This document shows positions 37,509 to 45,475 of a stretch of DNA of 64,000 nucleotides, piece by piece (position 1 is the first letter of the stretch; each line of letters begins with the position of its first letter). Source of the DNA: DASWJS01 sp036397035 (lineage in GTDB: Bacteria > Actinomycetota > AC-67). Where the stretch lies: positions 62,001-126,000 of the forward strand of contig DASWJS010000014.1 in the NCBI GenBank assembly GCA_036397035.1, in the 5' to 3' direction. Below the pieces are notes generated by a model, which did not search any database, was not told the origin of the DNA, and saw nothing but the letters and a program-made list of their open reading frames with translations. A program made the translations under genes and the position numbers.

Positions 37509-38422
37509 GCCTTGATCTCGGCGATGATCTCCTCGGCTCCCAGGGCGCGAAACCGCTCGGCAAGCTCGAGGCCGACCTTTTCCGGGTCGTCGCCCTCGAT
37601 CTGGTCGCGCAGGATCCGCTTGCCGTCCAGCGAGCCGATCAGCCCGCGCAGACGGATGCGCTCGCCGTCGGCCTCCGCGAGCGCGCCGAGCGGCAGCGAG
37701 CAGTCGCCGCCGAGCGCGACGCTGAACGATCGCTCGGCCTCGAACGCGGCGCGCGAGTCTGGGTCCTCCAGCTCGGCGAGCGCCGGCCGGAGCAGCTTGT
37801 CGCTCGCGCGGCACTCGACCGCGAGCGCTCCCTGACCCGGCGCCGGCAGCATCACGTTGATCGGCAGGATCTCGCTGACGCGGTCGTCCTTGCCCAGCCT
37901 GCGCAGCCCCGCGAGCGCCACGACGATCGCGTGGACCTCCCCCGCCGAGAGCCGCCGCAGGCGCGTGTCGACGTTCCCGCGCAGCGGGGTGGGAACCAGC
38001 CCGCGCTCCAGCGCCAGGATCTGCACGGTTCGGCGCAGGGACGACGTCCCGATCGTCGCGCCGGGTTGCAGCTTGTGAAGCTGATCGCCCGCGCGCGAGA
38101 GCAGCACGTCGCGGGGATCCTCGCGCGTGGGCACGCCGCCGATCGCAACGCCTTCCACCTGCTCGGCCGGCAAGTCCTTCGCCGAGTGCACGGCAAGGTC
38201 GATCTGGCCCTTCAACAGCTCCTCGGTGATCGCTCGGGTGAAGGCGCCCTTGCCGCCGCGGACCGGCACGTCGCCGCCGATCCTGTCCCCTGCCGTCGTC
38301 ACCGGCACCAGCTCGAAGTTGCGATGGCTCACGATCGAGCCGATCGCCTTGCGGATCTGCTCCGCTTGCGCCAGCGCGAGCGCGCTCCCGCGCGTGCCGA
38401 CTCGAAGGACGCTTCGTGGCAT
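37505..38422 (-). CDS. hemC: Porphobilinogen deaminase (hydroxymethylbilane synthase)
   Basis: 305 residues; polymerises four porphobilinogens. The dipyrromethane cofactor attaches to the cysteine in ALGGDCSLPLGAL (near 236). VGTRGSALALAQAEQI, VHSAKDLPAEQ and IGTSSLRRTVQI are the family motifs with the catalytic aspartate and cofactor-binding arginines. ATG 38420-38422 gives MPRSVLRVGTRGSAL. It lies four bases after the hemA stop. Confidence 0.96.
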   Translation of the reverse strand: MPRSVLRVGTRGSALALAQAEQIRKAIGSIVSHRNFELVPVTTAGDRIGGDVPVRGGKGAFTRAITEELLKGQIDLAVHSAKDLPAEQVEGVAIGGVPTREDPRDVLLSRAGDQLHKLQPGATIGTSSLRRTVQILALERGLVPTPLRGNVDTRLRRLSAGEVHAIVVALAGLRRLGKDDRVSEILPINVMLPAPGQGALAVECRASDKLLRPALAELEDPDSRAAFEAERSFSVALGGDCSLPLGALAEADGERIRLRGLIGSLDGKRILRDQIEGDDPEKVGLELAERFRALGAEEIIAEIKA

Positions 38423-38426
38423 GGAC

Positions 38427-39575
38427 TCAGCTCTCTCCCTGGGAAGGCGCGTAGAGCATACGCGTGGCGCGGTCGAAGGCCCCGGGCGACCCGGCGCCGG
38501 CGAGCACCTTCACCGCGGTCATCGCCTCGTGACGCTCGCGCCCGGTCAGGTGCGGGGTGCCGGCGAGCCGTCGCAGGAGCGGGCCGACGCTGCTCGCACG
38601 CAGCGCGTCCAGCGTCCGGGCGACCTCCTCGTCCACGATCGCGCGGACCTTGCCGACCGCCGTCCGGTCCACGCGCGCGGGCAACATCGCCCGCACGTCT
38701 TCGATGTTCCAGAGCGTCACGCCCGGCTCGCGCCCAACCTCGGCGGCGACGTCGCGCGGGACGGCGAGGTCGACGACGAGCAGCGGCCGCCGCGTCGCGG
38801 CGCGCGCGGTCCGAACGCCTGCGACCGAGACGAGCGGGGCCGGGCTCGCGGTCGAGGCGATGACCACGTCGGCGCTCGCCAGCCCCTCGCCCAGCTCGAC
38901 GACCGCGCCGCCCGCTTCCCCCGCCAGCGCGCGCGCCGAGTCTTCGGTCCGGCTCGTCACCCCGACGAGAGCGCCCGAGGACGCGATCGCGCGCGCCACC
39001 ATGCGGCTCACCTTCCCGGCGCCCAAGATCAGCACCCGCCGGCCGGTCAGTCCGCCCACATGCGTCGCCGCACGATCCACGACGACCTCGACCAGCGCCG
39101 GGGCGCATCCCTCGATCGCGGTCTCCGCGCGAGCGCGCCGGCCCGCATGGATCGCGCCGCGCACGACGCGCGACAGCGCCGGGCCGGCCCCGCCGGCGTG
39201 GTCGGCGGCGCGCAGCGCCCGCCGGACCTGCGTCAGGATCTGGCGCTCGCCGAGCACCATCGAGTCGATGCCGCTCGCGACCGCGAACAGGTGCGCGACC
39301 GCGTCGCGGCCGGCGCGGACGACGCCGGCCCGCGCCATCTCGCCCTCGCGCAGACCGGTCAGGTCTTCGACCGCTCTCGAGACCGCGCTCGCGGCGCCGC
39401 CCACCGTCGTCACCTCGCTGCGGTTGCAGGTGGACAGGATGAAGGCCTCGCGGACGCCCTCCACCGCCAGCAGCGTCCTCGTCGCGTCTTCGACGTGCTC
39501 CCTGGCGAAGCTGGCCCGCTCGAGCACGTCGAGAGGCGCGGTCTTGAACGAGATTCCGAGAGTCCTGATCGTCAT
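38427..39575 (-). CDS. hemA: Glutamyl-tRNA reductase
   Basis: 382 residues, somewhat shorter than the usual 420 or more. Reduces glutamyl-tRNA to glutamate-1-semialdehyde with NADPH, the committed step of haem synthesis. The catalytic cysteine is in LSTCNRSEV (about 48-56), the specificity motif is GERQILTQVRRA, and the NADPH fold is RVLILGAGKVSRMVA. Starts at ATG 39573-39575, overlapping the siroheme synthase stop (ATGA). Co-transcription with rex fits control of haem supply by redox state. Confidence 0.94.
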   Translation of the reverse strand: MTIRTLGISFKTAPLDVLERASFAREHVEDATRTLLAVEGVREAFILSTCNRSEVTTVGGAASAVSRAVEDLTGLREGEMARAGVVRAGRDAVAHLFAVASGIDSMVLGERQILTQVRRALRAADHAGGAGPALSRVVRGAIHAGRRARAETAIEGCAPALVEVVVDRAATHVGGLTGRRVLILGAGKVSRMVARAIASSGALVGVTSRTEDSARALAGEAGGAVVELGEGLASADVVIASTASPAPLVSVAGVRTARAATRRPLLVVDLAVPRDVAAEVGREPGVTLWNIEDVRAMLPARVDRTAVGKVRAIVDEEVARTLDALRASSVGPLLRRLAGTPHLTGRERHEAMTAVKVLAGAGSPGAFDRATRMLYAPSQGES

Positions 39576-40198
39576 GGGCTGCTCAGCAGCTCGCGCGCGC
39601 GCGCAAGCGCAGCGTCCATCTTGCCTGCTCGAACCAGTTCGAGCACATCGGAATCGGCGACCCGGTACCAGGCCGCCGCGCGCGCGGACGCCTCGGACGG
39701 CAGATCGCCCTCGTCCTTCAACCGTTTCACCAGGTCCAGGTAGTCGCCGTACTCCGGGCCGAACTCGCGCTCGAGCCGCTCGCGGATGCGCACGGCGAGC
39801 GCCGGGCTGGCGCCGCCCGTCGAGATCGCGATCAGCAAGTCGCCCCGCCGCAGGATCGACGGCGCGATGAACGTGCTGTGCTCGGGGTCGTCGACGACGT
39901 TTACGGGGATGCCGGCCGCCCGGGCGTCCTTCGCCACCGCCTCGGCGACGGCGGGATCGCCGCTCGCGTCCACCACGACCGAGGCACCCTCGAGGACGGC
40001 GGCCTCGTACGGGCGCGCGAGCACCTCGACCTCCGCCGGCAGCGAGGGGTCGGGAGCCGCGGGCGGCGGAACCACCGCGCGCACCCGAGCGCCGGCGTCG
40101 ATGAGCGTGCGGGCCTTGCGCGCGGCCTCGGGCCCGCCGCCGACGACCACGGCCACGCGTCCCTCAAGGAGCAGGATCGCCGGATACCCGGTCGGCAT
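39572..40198 (-). CDS. Precorrin-2 dehydrogenase / siroheme ferrochelatase-like
   Basis: 208 residues; the N-terminal NAD-binding half of CysG. Oxidises precorrin-2 to sirohydrochlorin and may insert iron. It shows RVAVVVGGGPEAARKARTLI (about 13-32), NVVDDPEHSTFIAPSILRRG and IAISTGGASPALAVRIRERL. The ATG at 40196-40198 (MPTGYPAILLLEG) follows the rex stop by 11 bases. It completes siroheme synthesis with the CobA domain encoded two genes on. Confidence 0.9.
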   Translation of the reverse strand: MPTGYPAILLLEGRVAVVVGGGPEAARKARTLIDAGARVRAVVPPPAAPDPSLPAEVEVLARPYEAAVLEGASVVVDASGDPAVAEAVAKDARAAGIPVNVVDDPEHSTFIAPSILRRGDLLIAISTGGASPALAVRIRERLEREFGPEYGDYLDLVKRLKDEGDLPSEASARAAAWYRVADSDVLELVRAGKMDAALARARELLSSP

Positions 40199-40209
40199 GG
40201 CCGGCGCCG

Positions 40210-40905
40210 CTAGGGACGCGTGCTCTTGGAGGCGCTCGCCGTGAGACGCTTCCCGCCGTGACGGACCGAGTCGAGCGCGGTCTTGCGCTGTTCGTAGAAG
40301 GAAAGGATCTGCAGCTCGATCGAAAGGTCGACCTTGCGCAGCGACACGTCGCCGGGGACCTGGAGCACCGCGGGCGCGAAGTTGAGCACGCTCTTGACAC
40401 CGGCGGCGACGAGGTGGTCGCACGCCTCCTGCGCCGAGGCCGCCGGCGTGGCGATGATCCCGATGGCCACGTTCCGCTCGCGAACCGCGCGCTTGAGATC
40501 GGCGAAGTTCTCGATCGTCTGGGCGTCGACCTTCTCGCCCACCTTCGAGGAGTCGGTGTCGAAGAGCCCGACGATGCGAAAGCCGCGCGCGCCGAAGCCG
40601 CGGTAGTTGGCGAGGGCGCGTCCGAGGTTCCCGACGCCCAGGATCACGCAGTTCCAGTCCTGCGTGAGGCCCAGCTCGCGGCTGATCTGGTAGATGAGGT
40701 ACTCGACGTCGTAGCCGACGCCGCGCGTGCCGTAGGAACCCAGGTAGGACAGGTCCTTGCGCACTTTCGCCGAGTTGACGCCTGCGGACTCGGCGAGGCC
40801 CTCGCTGGAAACGGTCGCCATCCCACGCTCGGTCATGTCGACCAGGCTCCGCAGGTAGAGCGGCAAGCGGGCGACGGTAGCCTCGGGGATGGCGCGTTCT
40901 CTCAC
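40210..40905 (-). CDS. rex: Redox-sensing transcriptional repressor Rex
   Basis: 231 residues. The N-terminal winged helix (about 7-80; LPLYLRSLVDMTERGMATVS, then VNSAKVRKDLSYLGSYGTRG) binds DNA. The C-terminal Rossmann domain (CVILGVGNLGRALANYRGF) binds NADH or NAD+, and NADH releases the repressor. GTG 40903-40905 is chosen: GAGGAG lies 11 bases upstream, and an upstream TTG at 40939-40941 falls inside the -10 box. It is the first gene of the haem operon, as in Streptomyces rex-hemACD, and a Rex operator overlaps its own promoter, so it is autoregulated. Confidence 0.95.
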   Translation of the reverse strand: MRERAIPEATVARLPLYLRSLVDMTERGMATVSSEGLAESAGVNSAKVRKDLSYLGSYGTRGVGYDVEYLIYQISRELGLTQDWNCVILGVGNLGRALANYRGFGARGFRIVGLFDTDSSKVGEKVDAQTIENFADLKRAVRERNVAIGIIATPAASAQEACDHLVAAGVKSVLNFAPAVLQVPGDVSLRKVDLSIELQILSFYEQRKTALDSVRHGGKRLTASASKSTRP

Positions 40906-40940
40906 GTTCTGTCCCACTCCTCGCGTGCCGGACGGGCTCA

Positions 40941-40969
40941 ATCCTAGGCGCTCGTGAACGAAATCACAA
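40941..40969 (-). promoter_or_regulatory. rex promoter overlapped by a Rex operator
   Basis: On the minus strand TTGTGA (40964-40969) and TAGGAT (40941-40946) are exactly 17 bases apart. The palindrome covering 40952-40969 reads TTGTGATTTCGTTCACGA, a close match to the Rex consensus, and spans the -35 box and spacer, the classic position for a repressor. The site on the plus strand is 15/18 identical to that at 27970-27987. Confidence 0.8.
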
Positions 40970-40995
40970 ACTCCCGGCGCTCCTAGAATCCCTGG

Positions 40996-41214
40996 TCAGC
41001 GTGCCCTTCGCAGGGCTCTGCGCACCGCGCGCTCGCTGACCCGGCCCTCGGTCACGATCGCCCCGTCCACGGTGATCACGGGCACGCGGTCGGCATAGGC
41101 CGGGTCGGCCGCCGGCTCGAACGTCACGCCCATCGCCTCCAGCATCGCCGTGGCCTCCTCGCACAGCGGGCAGTCGGGCTTGGAGAACAGCACGACGCGA
41201 GCGGCGACGGTCAC
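40996..41214 (-). CDS. Glutaredoxin-like thiol protein
   Basis: 72 residues; thioredoxin fold with active-site KPDCPLCEEA (about 12-21), cis-proline in RVPVITVDG and a typical C-terminal helix. Probably reduces disulfides in the cytoplasm; the specific partner is unknown. GTG 41212-41214 overlaps the stop of the membrane protein gene upstream (GTGA). It lies directly before the rex promoter; mycobacteria have a similar small protein just before hemA. Confidence 0.85.
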   Translation of the reverse strand: MTVAARVVLFSKPDCPLCEEATAMLEAMGVTFEPAADPAYADRVPVITVDGAIVTEGRVSERAVRRALRRAR

Positions 41215-41915
41215 GTCGGCGACTCGCCCGGCTCCTCGACCCGGTATCGGGGCGCGCGGGAGGCAAGCAGGAAGCCCGCGTACATCACGACCACGCCCAG
41301 CGCGAGCGCCGTCGAGAACGCGATGCCCGAGTCGTCGAGCCGCCGCAGCGCGAACCCGCCCACGGCCACGATCGTCGCGCCGGCGGCGATCGCATAGTTG
41401 CCTTGCACGCGGCTCTTCGGCGGGCGAACGCCCTTGCGTCGCAGCGAGGACAGCACGGCGATCCCCACCACGATGAAGTACGGGACGATCGAATAGAAGT
41501 TGACCATCGCCGACTGCGCGTCGCCCCAGACCTCACGCCCGCTCGGGATGCCCGAGACCGCGAGGCCCGCCATGCTCGGCTCCGCCCGAGCCACCGAGAC
41601 GACGGCGAACGCCGACCCGAGCACCGCAAGACCGAACGCCGCAATCCCGATCGCCCGAGGCGAGACGAGCGCGATGCTGCCGACCGCGAGCCACGGGACG
41701 TTGAGCAGCGCGCCGAAGAGCCAGAACACGCGGTAGAGCGTCGGGTCCCAGCCGCCGCTCGTCCCGGCCGCCACCGCGATCGAGGCGATGCTGAATGCGG
41801 CCATCGCGATCCCCCACGCAAGCTGCGGCAGCCCCCGCTTCTGCTTGTACTGCAGGACGAGCGCGGCGCTGAACGCGATGCTCACGCCGGTGGCGATGAG
41901 CGGAAAGACGATCAT
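41211..41915 (-). CDS. Unrecognised multi-span membrane protein
   Basis: 234 residues with about seven hydrophobic helices and no soluble domain. Segments: VFPLIATGVSIAFSAALVLQ, PQLAWGIAMAAFSIASIAVA, VFWLFGALLNVPWLAVGSIA, AIGIAAFGLAVLGSAFAVVS, YSIVPYFIVVGIAVLSSL, YAIAAGATIVAVGGFAL and FSTALALGVVVMYAGFLLA. I do not recognise a family. ATG 41913-41915 overlaps the acyl-CoA ligase stop and the stop overlaps the glutaredoxin gene, so all three are co-translated. Function cannot be inferred. Confidence 0.8.
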   Translation of the reverse strand: MIVFPLIATGVSIAFSAALVLQYKQKRGLPQLAWGIAMAAFSIASIAVAAGTSGGWDPTLYRVFWLFGALLNVPWLAVGSIALVSPRAIGIAAFGLAVLGSAFAVVSVARAEPSMAGLAVSGIPSGREVWGDAQSAMVNFYSIVPYFIVVGIAVLSSLRRKGVRPPKSRVQGNYAIAAGATIVAVGGFALRRLDDSGIAFSTALALGVVVMYAGFLLASRAPRYRVEEPGESPT

Positions 41916-43456
41916 GCGCCCGCGCGCGAACCGTCGGCGACGTCGCCTGCCTCGTCGCGCAACGCGCGCCGGAGCACCTTGCCGGTGATCGTGTGCGGGA
42001 TCTCCTGGACGAACTCGACCGACTGCGGGCACTTGAAGCGCGCGAGCGACCGGCGGCAGAACTCGACCAGATCCTCCTCGTTCGTCGCCTCGCCCGGCCG
42101 GAGCTGCACCACCGCCTTCACGGCCTCGCCGGTATAGGGGTGCGGGACCCCGACGATCGCCGCGTCGGCCACCTTGGGATGCCGGAACAGCACCTCCTCG
42201 ACCTCGCGCGGGTACACGTTGAAGCCCGACACGATGATCAGGTCCTTCTTGCGGTCGACGATGAACAGGTAGCCGTCGGCGTCCTCGTAGGCAACGTCGC
42301 CGGTGTGCAGCCAGCCGTTGCGGAACGCCTCCGCCGTCTCCTGGTCGCGACGCCAGTAGCCGCCGAACACGTTGGGTCCGCGCGCGACGATCTCGCCGGG
42401 ATCGCCGTCCTCGACGTCGTCGCCGTTCTCGTCGACCAGCCGGATCTCGACTTCCGGCAAGGGCTTGCCGATCGAGCCGGGCTTGGCCACGTCGCCCATC
42501 GCGTTGGACGTCAGCCCGGGCGCCGTCTCCGTCAGGCCGTAGCCCTCCCAGATCGTGATCCCCAGCCGGTCGCGGAACTGCTCGAGCACCGGACCCGGCA
42601 GCGGCGCGGCGCCCGAGACGGCGAGCCGCACGCTGTTGAGGTCGCGCGCCTCGATGCCCGGCGTCGCGAGCCACGCGACGAACATCGGCGGGGCGCCGAA
42701 CGCGATCGTCACGCGGTGACGCTCGATCGCATCCAGCGCCGCGCTGGGATCGAAGCGCTCCAGCAAGACGGCCGTCGCGCCGACGCGGACCGTCAGCCCC
42801 AGGATCACGTTCAGCGCGTAGATGTGGAACAGCGGCAGCACGAGCAGCACCGTGTCGCTTTCGCCTTCGGCGAGCATCGGCACCTTGCTCATCTGGTCGA
42901 GATTGGCGGTGAGGTTGCCGTGCAGCAGCATCGCGCCCTTCGGCTGTCCCGTCGTGCCGCTGGTATACGCGAGCACGGCGAGGTCCTCGTCGGTCGTGGA
43001 GATCTCGGGCGGCTCGCCGCCGCGCCCGATCATCTGATCCCACGTCATCGTGCCGACGGCCGCCTTGTCGCCGACGACGATCACGTGCTCGAGCATCGGC
43101 AAGGTCTCGCGGAGCCCTTCGACCACCCCGGCGAAGGGGTCGGCGACGACGACCGCCCGGGCTTCGGCGTCGGCCAGGATGAATCCGACCTCGTCGGCCG
43201 TGTACATCGTGTTGAGCGGCACCATCACGGCACCCGCGCGAGCGATGCCGAGGTACGCGTAGATGAACTGCGGGATGTTGTGGACGAGCACCGCGACGCG
43301 ATCTCCTTTTCGAACGCCGAGCGCCGCGATTCCCGCCGCGGCATGATCGATCTCGGCGTCCAGCTCTCGGTAGGTGATCGGTCGATCCTGGAAGATGACG
43401 GCCGGCTTCTCGGGCAGGCGCGAAGCCGTATCCCGCACCACGTTCGCGATGTTCAT
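41912..43456 (-). CDS. Long-chain acyl-CoA ligase (AMP-dependent synthetase)
   Basis: 514 residues. Activates a fatty or aromatic acid with ATP to an acyl-adenylate and then the CoA thioester. The P-loop-like motif LAYTSGTTGQPKGAMLLHGN (about 167-186), EGYGLTETAP, GYWRRDQETAEAFRNGWLHT and the hinge VDRKKDLIIVSGFNVYPREV are all present, as is the C-terminal catalytic lysine in TITGKVLRRALR. Chain length specificity cannot be told. ATG 43454-43456 is a normal start. Its 5' side faces the riboswitch region. Confidence 0.92.
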   Translation of the reverse strand: MNIANVVRDTASRLPEKPAVIFQDRPITYRELDAEIDHAAAGIAALGVRKGDRVAVLVHNIPQFIYAYLGIARAGAVMVPLNTMYTADEVGFILADAEARAVVVADPFAGVVEGLRETLPMLEHVIVVGDKAAVGTMTWDQMIGRGGEPPEISTTDEDLAVLAYTSGTTGQPKGAMLLHGNLTANLDQMSKVPMLAEGESDTVLLVLPLFHIYALNVILGLTVRVGATAVLLERFDPSAALDAIERHRVTIAFGAPPMFVAWLATPGIEARDLNSVRLAVSGAAPLPGPVLEQFRDRLGITIWEGYGLTETAPGLTSNAMGDVAKPGSIGKPLPEVEIRLVDENGDDVEDGDPGEIVARGPNVFGGYWRRDQETAEAFRNGWLHTGDVAYEDADGYLFIVDRKKDLIIVSGFNVYPREVEEVLFRHPKVADAAIVGVPHPYTGEAVKAVVQLRPGEATNEEDLVEFCRRSLARFKCPQSVEFVQEIPHTITGKVLRRALRDEAGDVADGSRAGA

Positions 43457-43582
43457 GCCTTCGACGGTCCCTCTAGCTCGTTCGTGCTCGACCGGCGTTC
43501 CGCGCGCATAACGCTACCGCGCCAGACGGGTCGTGACGAAACCACGCGAAGTGCATATTTCTGCCCTCTGCGGGCCCGGATG

Positions 43583-43609
43583 ACCACCCAAAGTGATCGT
43601 TTGGGGGGT
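43583..43609. repeat. Inverted repeat between the acyl-CoA ligase and riboswitch
   Basis: ACCACCCAAA and TTTGGGGGGT are separated by seven bases, a ten-base stem with one mismatch. There is no U-tract after it on either strand, so it is probably a protein-binding site or leader structure rather than a terminator. It sits about 130 bases upstream of the acyl-CoA ligase start and about 60 bases before the riboswitch. Confidence 0.45.
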
Positions 43610-43625
43610 CTGAGCCTCAAGTCTG

Positions 43626-43653
43626 ACCACTGAGCGTCGATGTAACCACTGAG
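43626..43653. repeat. Direct repeat ACCACTGAG upstream of the riboswitch
   Basis: The nine-base unit ACCACTGAG occurs at 43626-43634 and 43645-43653, 19 bases apart (close to two helical turns). This lies where a transcription activator for the riboswitch-controlled gene would bind. No recognised regulator consensus matches. No coding sequence is seen between 43457 and 43849. Confidence 0.4.
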
Positions 43654-43671
43654 AGTGAAAACCTGAGCAAC

Positions 43672-43763
43672 ACGCTCGTCAACGCGAAAAGGCAAACCCG
43701 CCGCAAGGCGGGGACGCAAAGCCACGGGGCCCCTGCGGGGCTAGCCGGGTTGCCGACGGAGAC
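43672..43763 (+). promoter_or_regulatory. Class I cyclic di-GMP riboswitch (GEMM-I)
   Basis: All key elements of the GEMM-I aptamer are present. They are GGCAAACC (43691-43698), a P2 hairpin CCCGCC-GCAA-GGCGGG with GNRA tetraloop (43697-43712), the invariant GACGCAAAGCC (43713-43723), a short P3 (CCCC-TGC-GGGG), and the 3' signature TAGCCGGGTTGCCGA (43742-43756). The position equivalent to G20 of the Vc2 aptamer (43691) is G, which favours c-di-GMP over cGAMP. It lies about 90 bases before the CAP-protein start. No clear terminator lies between them, so translational control is likely. Confidence 0.92.
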
Positions 43764-43849
43764 GACGACGCCACTCCAGCGCCGTCGATCCACAGGCAGA
43801 CAACGGATCGACGAGCTGCTGCTCGGGCCCGGATACAGGGGGCCTAGTC

Positions 43850-44476
43850 GTGAGTGGACGTCGTTTTCTGTCCGCCGTCATCATGGCGGCAATCGCAAGC
43901 ACCATCGTCGCCGCCGGCGCGCCGAGCGCCGTCGCCGCGGCGAGCGACTTCGAGTCGCAGTTCGTCTCCAAGATCAACGCCGAGCGAGCCAAGAAGGGCC
44001 TGTCCCGGCTCAGCGTCGCGGGCGACCTCGTCAGCATCGGACGCCGCCACAGCGGCCGCATGGCCGACAAGGGCAGCATCTGGCACAACCCCAACCTCGC
44101 CGACGAAGTCTCCGGCAACTGGACCGTCCTGGGCGAGAACGTCGGCATGGGTCCCACCGTCGACAACCTTCACGCGGCGTTCATGAACTCGCCCGGACAC
44201 CGCGCGAACATCCTCGACAACGACTGGAACGAGATGGGCATCGGCGTCGTCGTCGACAACAAGACCATCTACGTCACCGAGATCTTCGCCGCGCGGCGGC
44301 ACGCCACCACGACCACGGTGACCACGCGAGCCGCGCCCGCGTCCAGCGCGGCCGTCGCGCCCACCACGTCGTCGTACTCCGCGCCCGCGCGCGCACCTAA
44401 GCTCCAGCCGAAGCCGAAGCCCGCGCCGAAGCCGCGCACGGTCAAGCTGCTGGCTCAGATGGCGCACCTCGACTAG
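43850..44476 (+). CDS. Secreted CAP-domain (SCP/PR1, YkwD-like) protein under the riboswitch
   Basis: 208 residues. A signal peptide (about 1-30, ending AVAAA) is followed by a CAP domain (about 36-150). It has KINAERAKKGLSRL, IGRRHSGRMADKGSIWHNP, LGENVGMG and NSPGHRANILDNDWNEMGIG, the last being the family signature. The tail (150-208) is Thr/Ser/Pro/Lys-rich, likely a wall-spanning or disordered segment. CAP proteins act outside the cell, often on the envelope; the activity here is unknown. GTG 43850 has AGGGGG seven bases upstream, within reach of control by the riboswitch. Confidence 0.9.
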   Translation: MSGRRFLSAVIMAAIASTIVAAGAPSAVAAASDFESQFVSKINAERAKKGLSRLSVAGDLVSIGRRHSGRMADKGSIWHNPNLADEVSGNWTVLGENVGMGPTVDNLHAAFMNSPGHRANILDNDWNEMGIGVVVDNKTIYVTEIFAARRHATTTTVTTRAAPASSAAVAPTTSSYSAPARAPKLQPKPKPAPKPRTVKLLAQMAHLD

Positions 44477-44503
44477 CGCGAGTCCGGCGGTACACCTCTC
44501 CGC

Positions 44504-44528
44504 GCCCCGGGGCCTTCGGCCCCGGGGC
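44504..44528 (+). terminator. Strong GC hairpin after the CAP-protein gene
   Basis: GCCCCGGGGCC and its exact complement are separated by TTC, an 11-base perfect stem starting 27 bases after the stop codon. The following sequence has only a weak pyrimidine run (CCCCTTCT). Likely terminates the riboswitch-CAP transcript. Confidence 0.65.
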
Positions 44529-44559
44529 TCGGCCCCTTCTGCGCCCGTATCATGCGCTC

Positions 44560-45363
44560 GTGAGCACCGACGGTCCTCGCGTCCTCTGCTCGACCGGCCC
44601 GTTCTTCATGATGCCGCTCGGACAGGTCTTCGACGCGTTGTCGAAAGCCGGGTTTACCGGCGCGGAGGTGATGGTCACCTCCGACCAGGTGACGCAGGAG
44701 GGCGCCGGCTTGCGCGCGCTCTCGGAAGACTTCGGGATCGCGGTCGAAGCGATCCACGCGCCGTTCCTGTTGCTGACCCGCACCGTCTTCACGACCGACC
44801 CCCTCGAGAAGATCAGGCGATCGACGGGGCTCGCGCAGGACATCGGCGCGCCGCTCGTCGTCGTCCACCCCGCATACCGATGGCAACAGCGATTCCATCG
44901 GTGGCTCGGCCAGGACATCGCAGAGTTCAGCCGCAGCGAAGCGATCACGCTCGCGGTGGAGAACATGTTCCCGGTCTGGGTGCGCGGCCGCGCGCTCCAG
45001 TTCCATCGATCGATGTCGATCGAGGACATGAAGCGGTTCTCGACCGTCGTGCTGGACACCAGCCACGCGGCCGTCACCGGCATCGACGTGATCCGCGCCT
45101 TCGACGAGCTGGGCGATCGCATCCGGCACATTCACCTGTCCAACAACCTCGGGACGGGGCGCGACACGCACTCGCCGCTCACCAACGGCGTCCTGCCGAT
45201 CGGGCGGCTGCTCGAGCGCATCGCCGGCGCCGGCTTCACGGGAACGATCACCCTTGAGCTTGATGTCCGGGAATGGCTGGGAAAGCCCGGCCAGCTCGTC
45301 GGCCAATTGCGCCGCCAGCGGGAGTTTTGTCTGGACCGGCTGGGCGCGGCGGCGGGCGCCTGA
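44560..45363 (+). CDS. Sugar phosphate isomerase/epimerase-like TIM-barrel protein
   Basis: 267 residues of the xylose isomerase-like barrel superfamily, which also includes endonuclease IV. Metal-site-like segments are PLVVVHPAYRWQQRF (about 97-111), AVENMFPVW, VLDTSHAAV, HIHLSNN and TITLELDV, matching the usual His/Glu/Asp/His/Glu ligands. The substrate is unknown. GTG 44560 starts VSTDGPRVLCSTGPFF; it follows the terminator hairpin. Mycobacteria keep a similar protein (Rv0498) near galE2 and hemA, which fits this region. Confidence 0.82.
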   Translation: MSTDGPRVLCSTGPFFMMPLGQVFDALSKAGFTGAEVMVTSDQVTQEGAGLRALSEDFGIAVEAIHAPFLLLTRTVFTTDPLEKIRRSTGLAQDIGAPLVVVHPAYRWQQRFHRWLGQDIAEFSRSEAITLAVENMFPVWVRGRALQFHRSMSIEDMKRFSTVVLDTSHAAVTGIDVIRAFDELGDRIRHIHLSNNLGTGRDTHSPLTNGVLPIGRLLERIAGAGFTGTITLELDVREWLGKPGQLVGQLRRQREFCLDRLGAAAGA

Positions 45364-45475
45364 CCCCGTCGTTCAAGCGCCCGCGGGGCTCCGCCGATAC
45401 ACCTGGATGGGACTTCGGTCCTTTCTCGTCCTTCTCTCCGGCGCTACGCTTTCGAAGGACCCTGAAGGGGGTTAC

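Noticed and set aside
40210..40941. Longer rex gene starting at TTG 40939-40941
   Set aside because: That codon lies inside the -10 box of the rex promoter, so it would not be transcribed; GTG 40903-40905 has a ribosome binding site.
43531..43548. Possible third Rex site upstream of the acyl-CoA ligase (TCGTGACGAAACCACGCG)
   Set aside because: Only one half-site fits; spacing is one base short and the second half diverges, so it is not a convincing operator.
43453..43725. Minus-strand 90-codon frame over the riboswitch
   Set aside because: Runs antisense through the conserved aptamer and has no domain or ribosome binding site.
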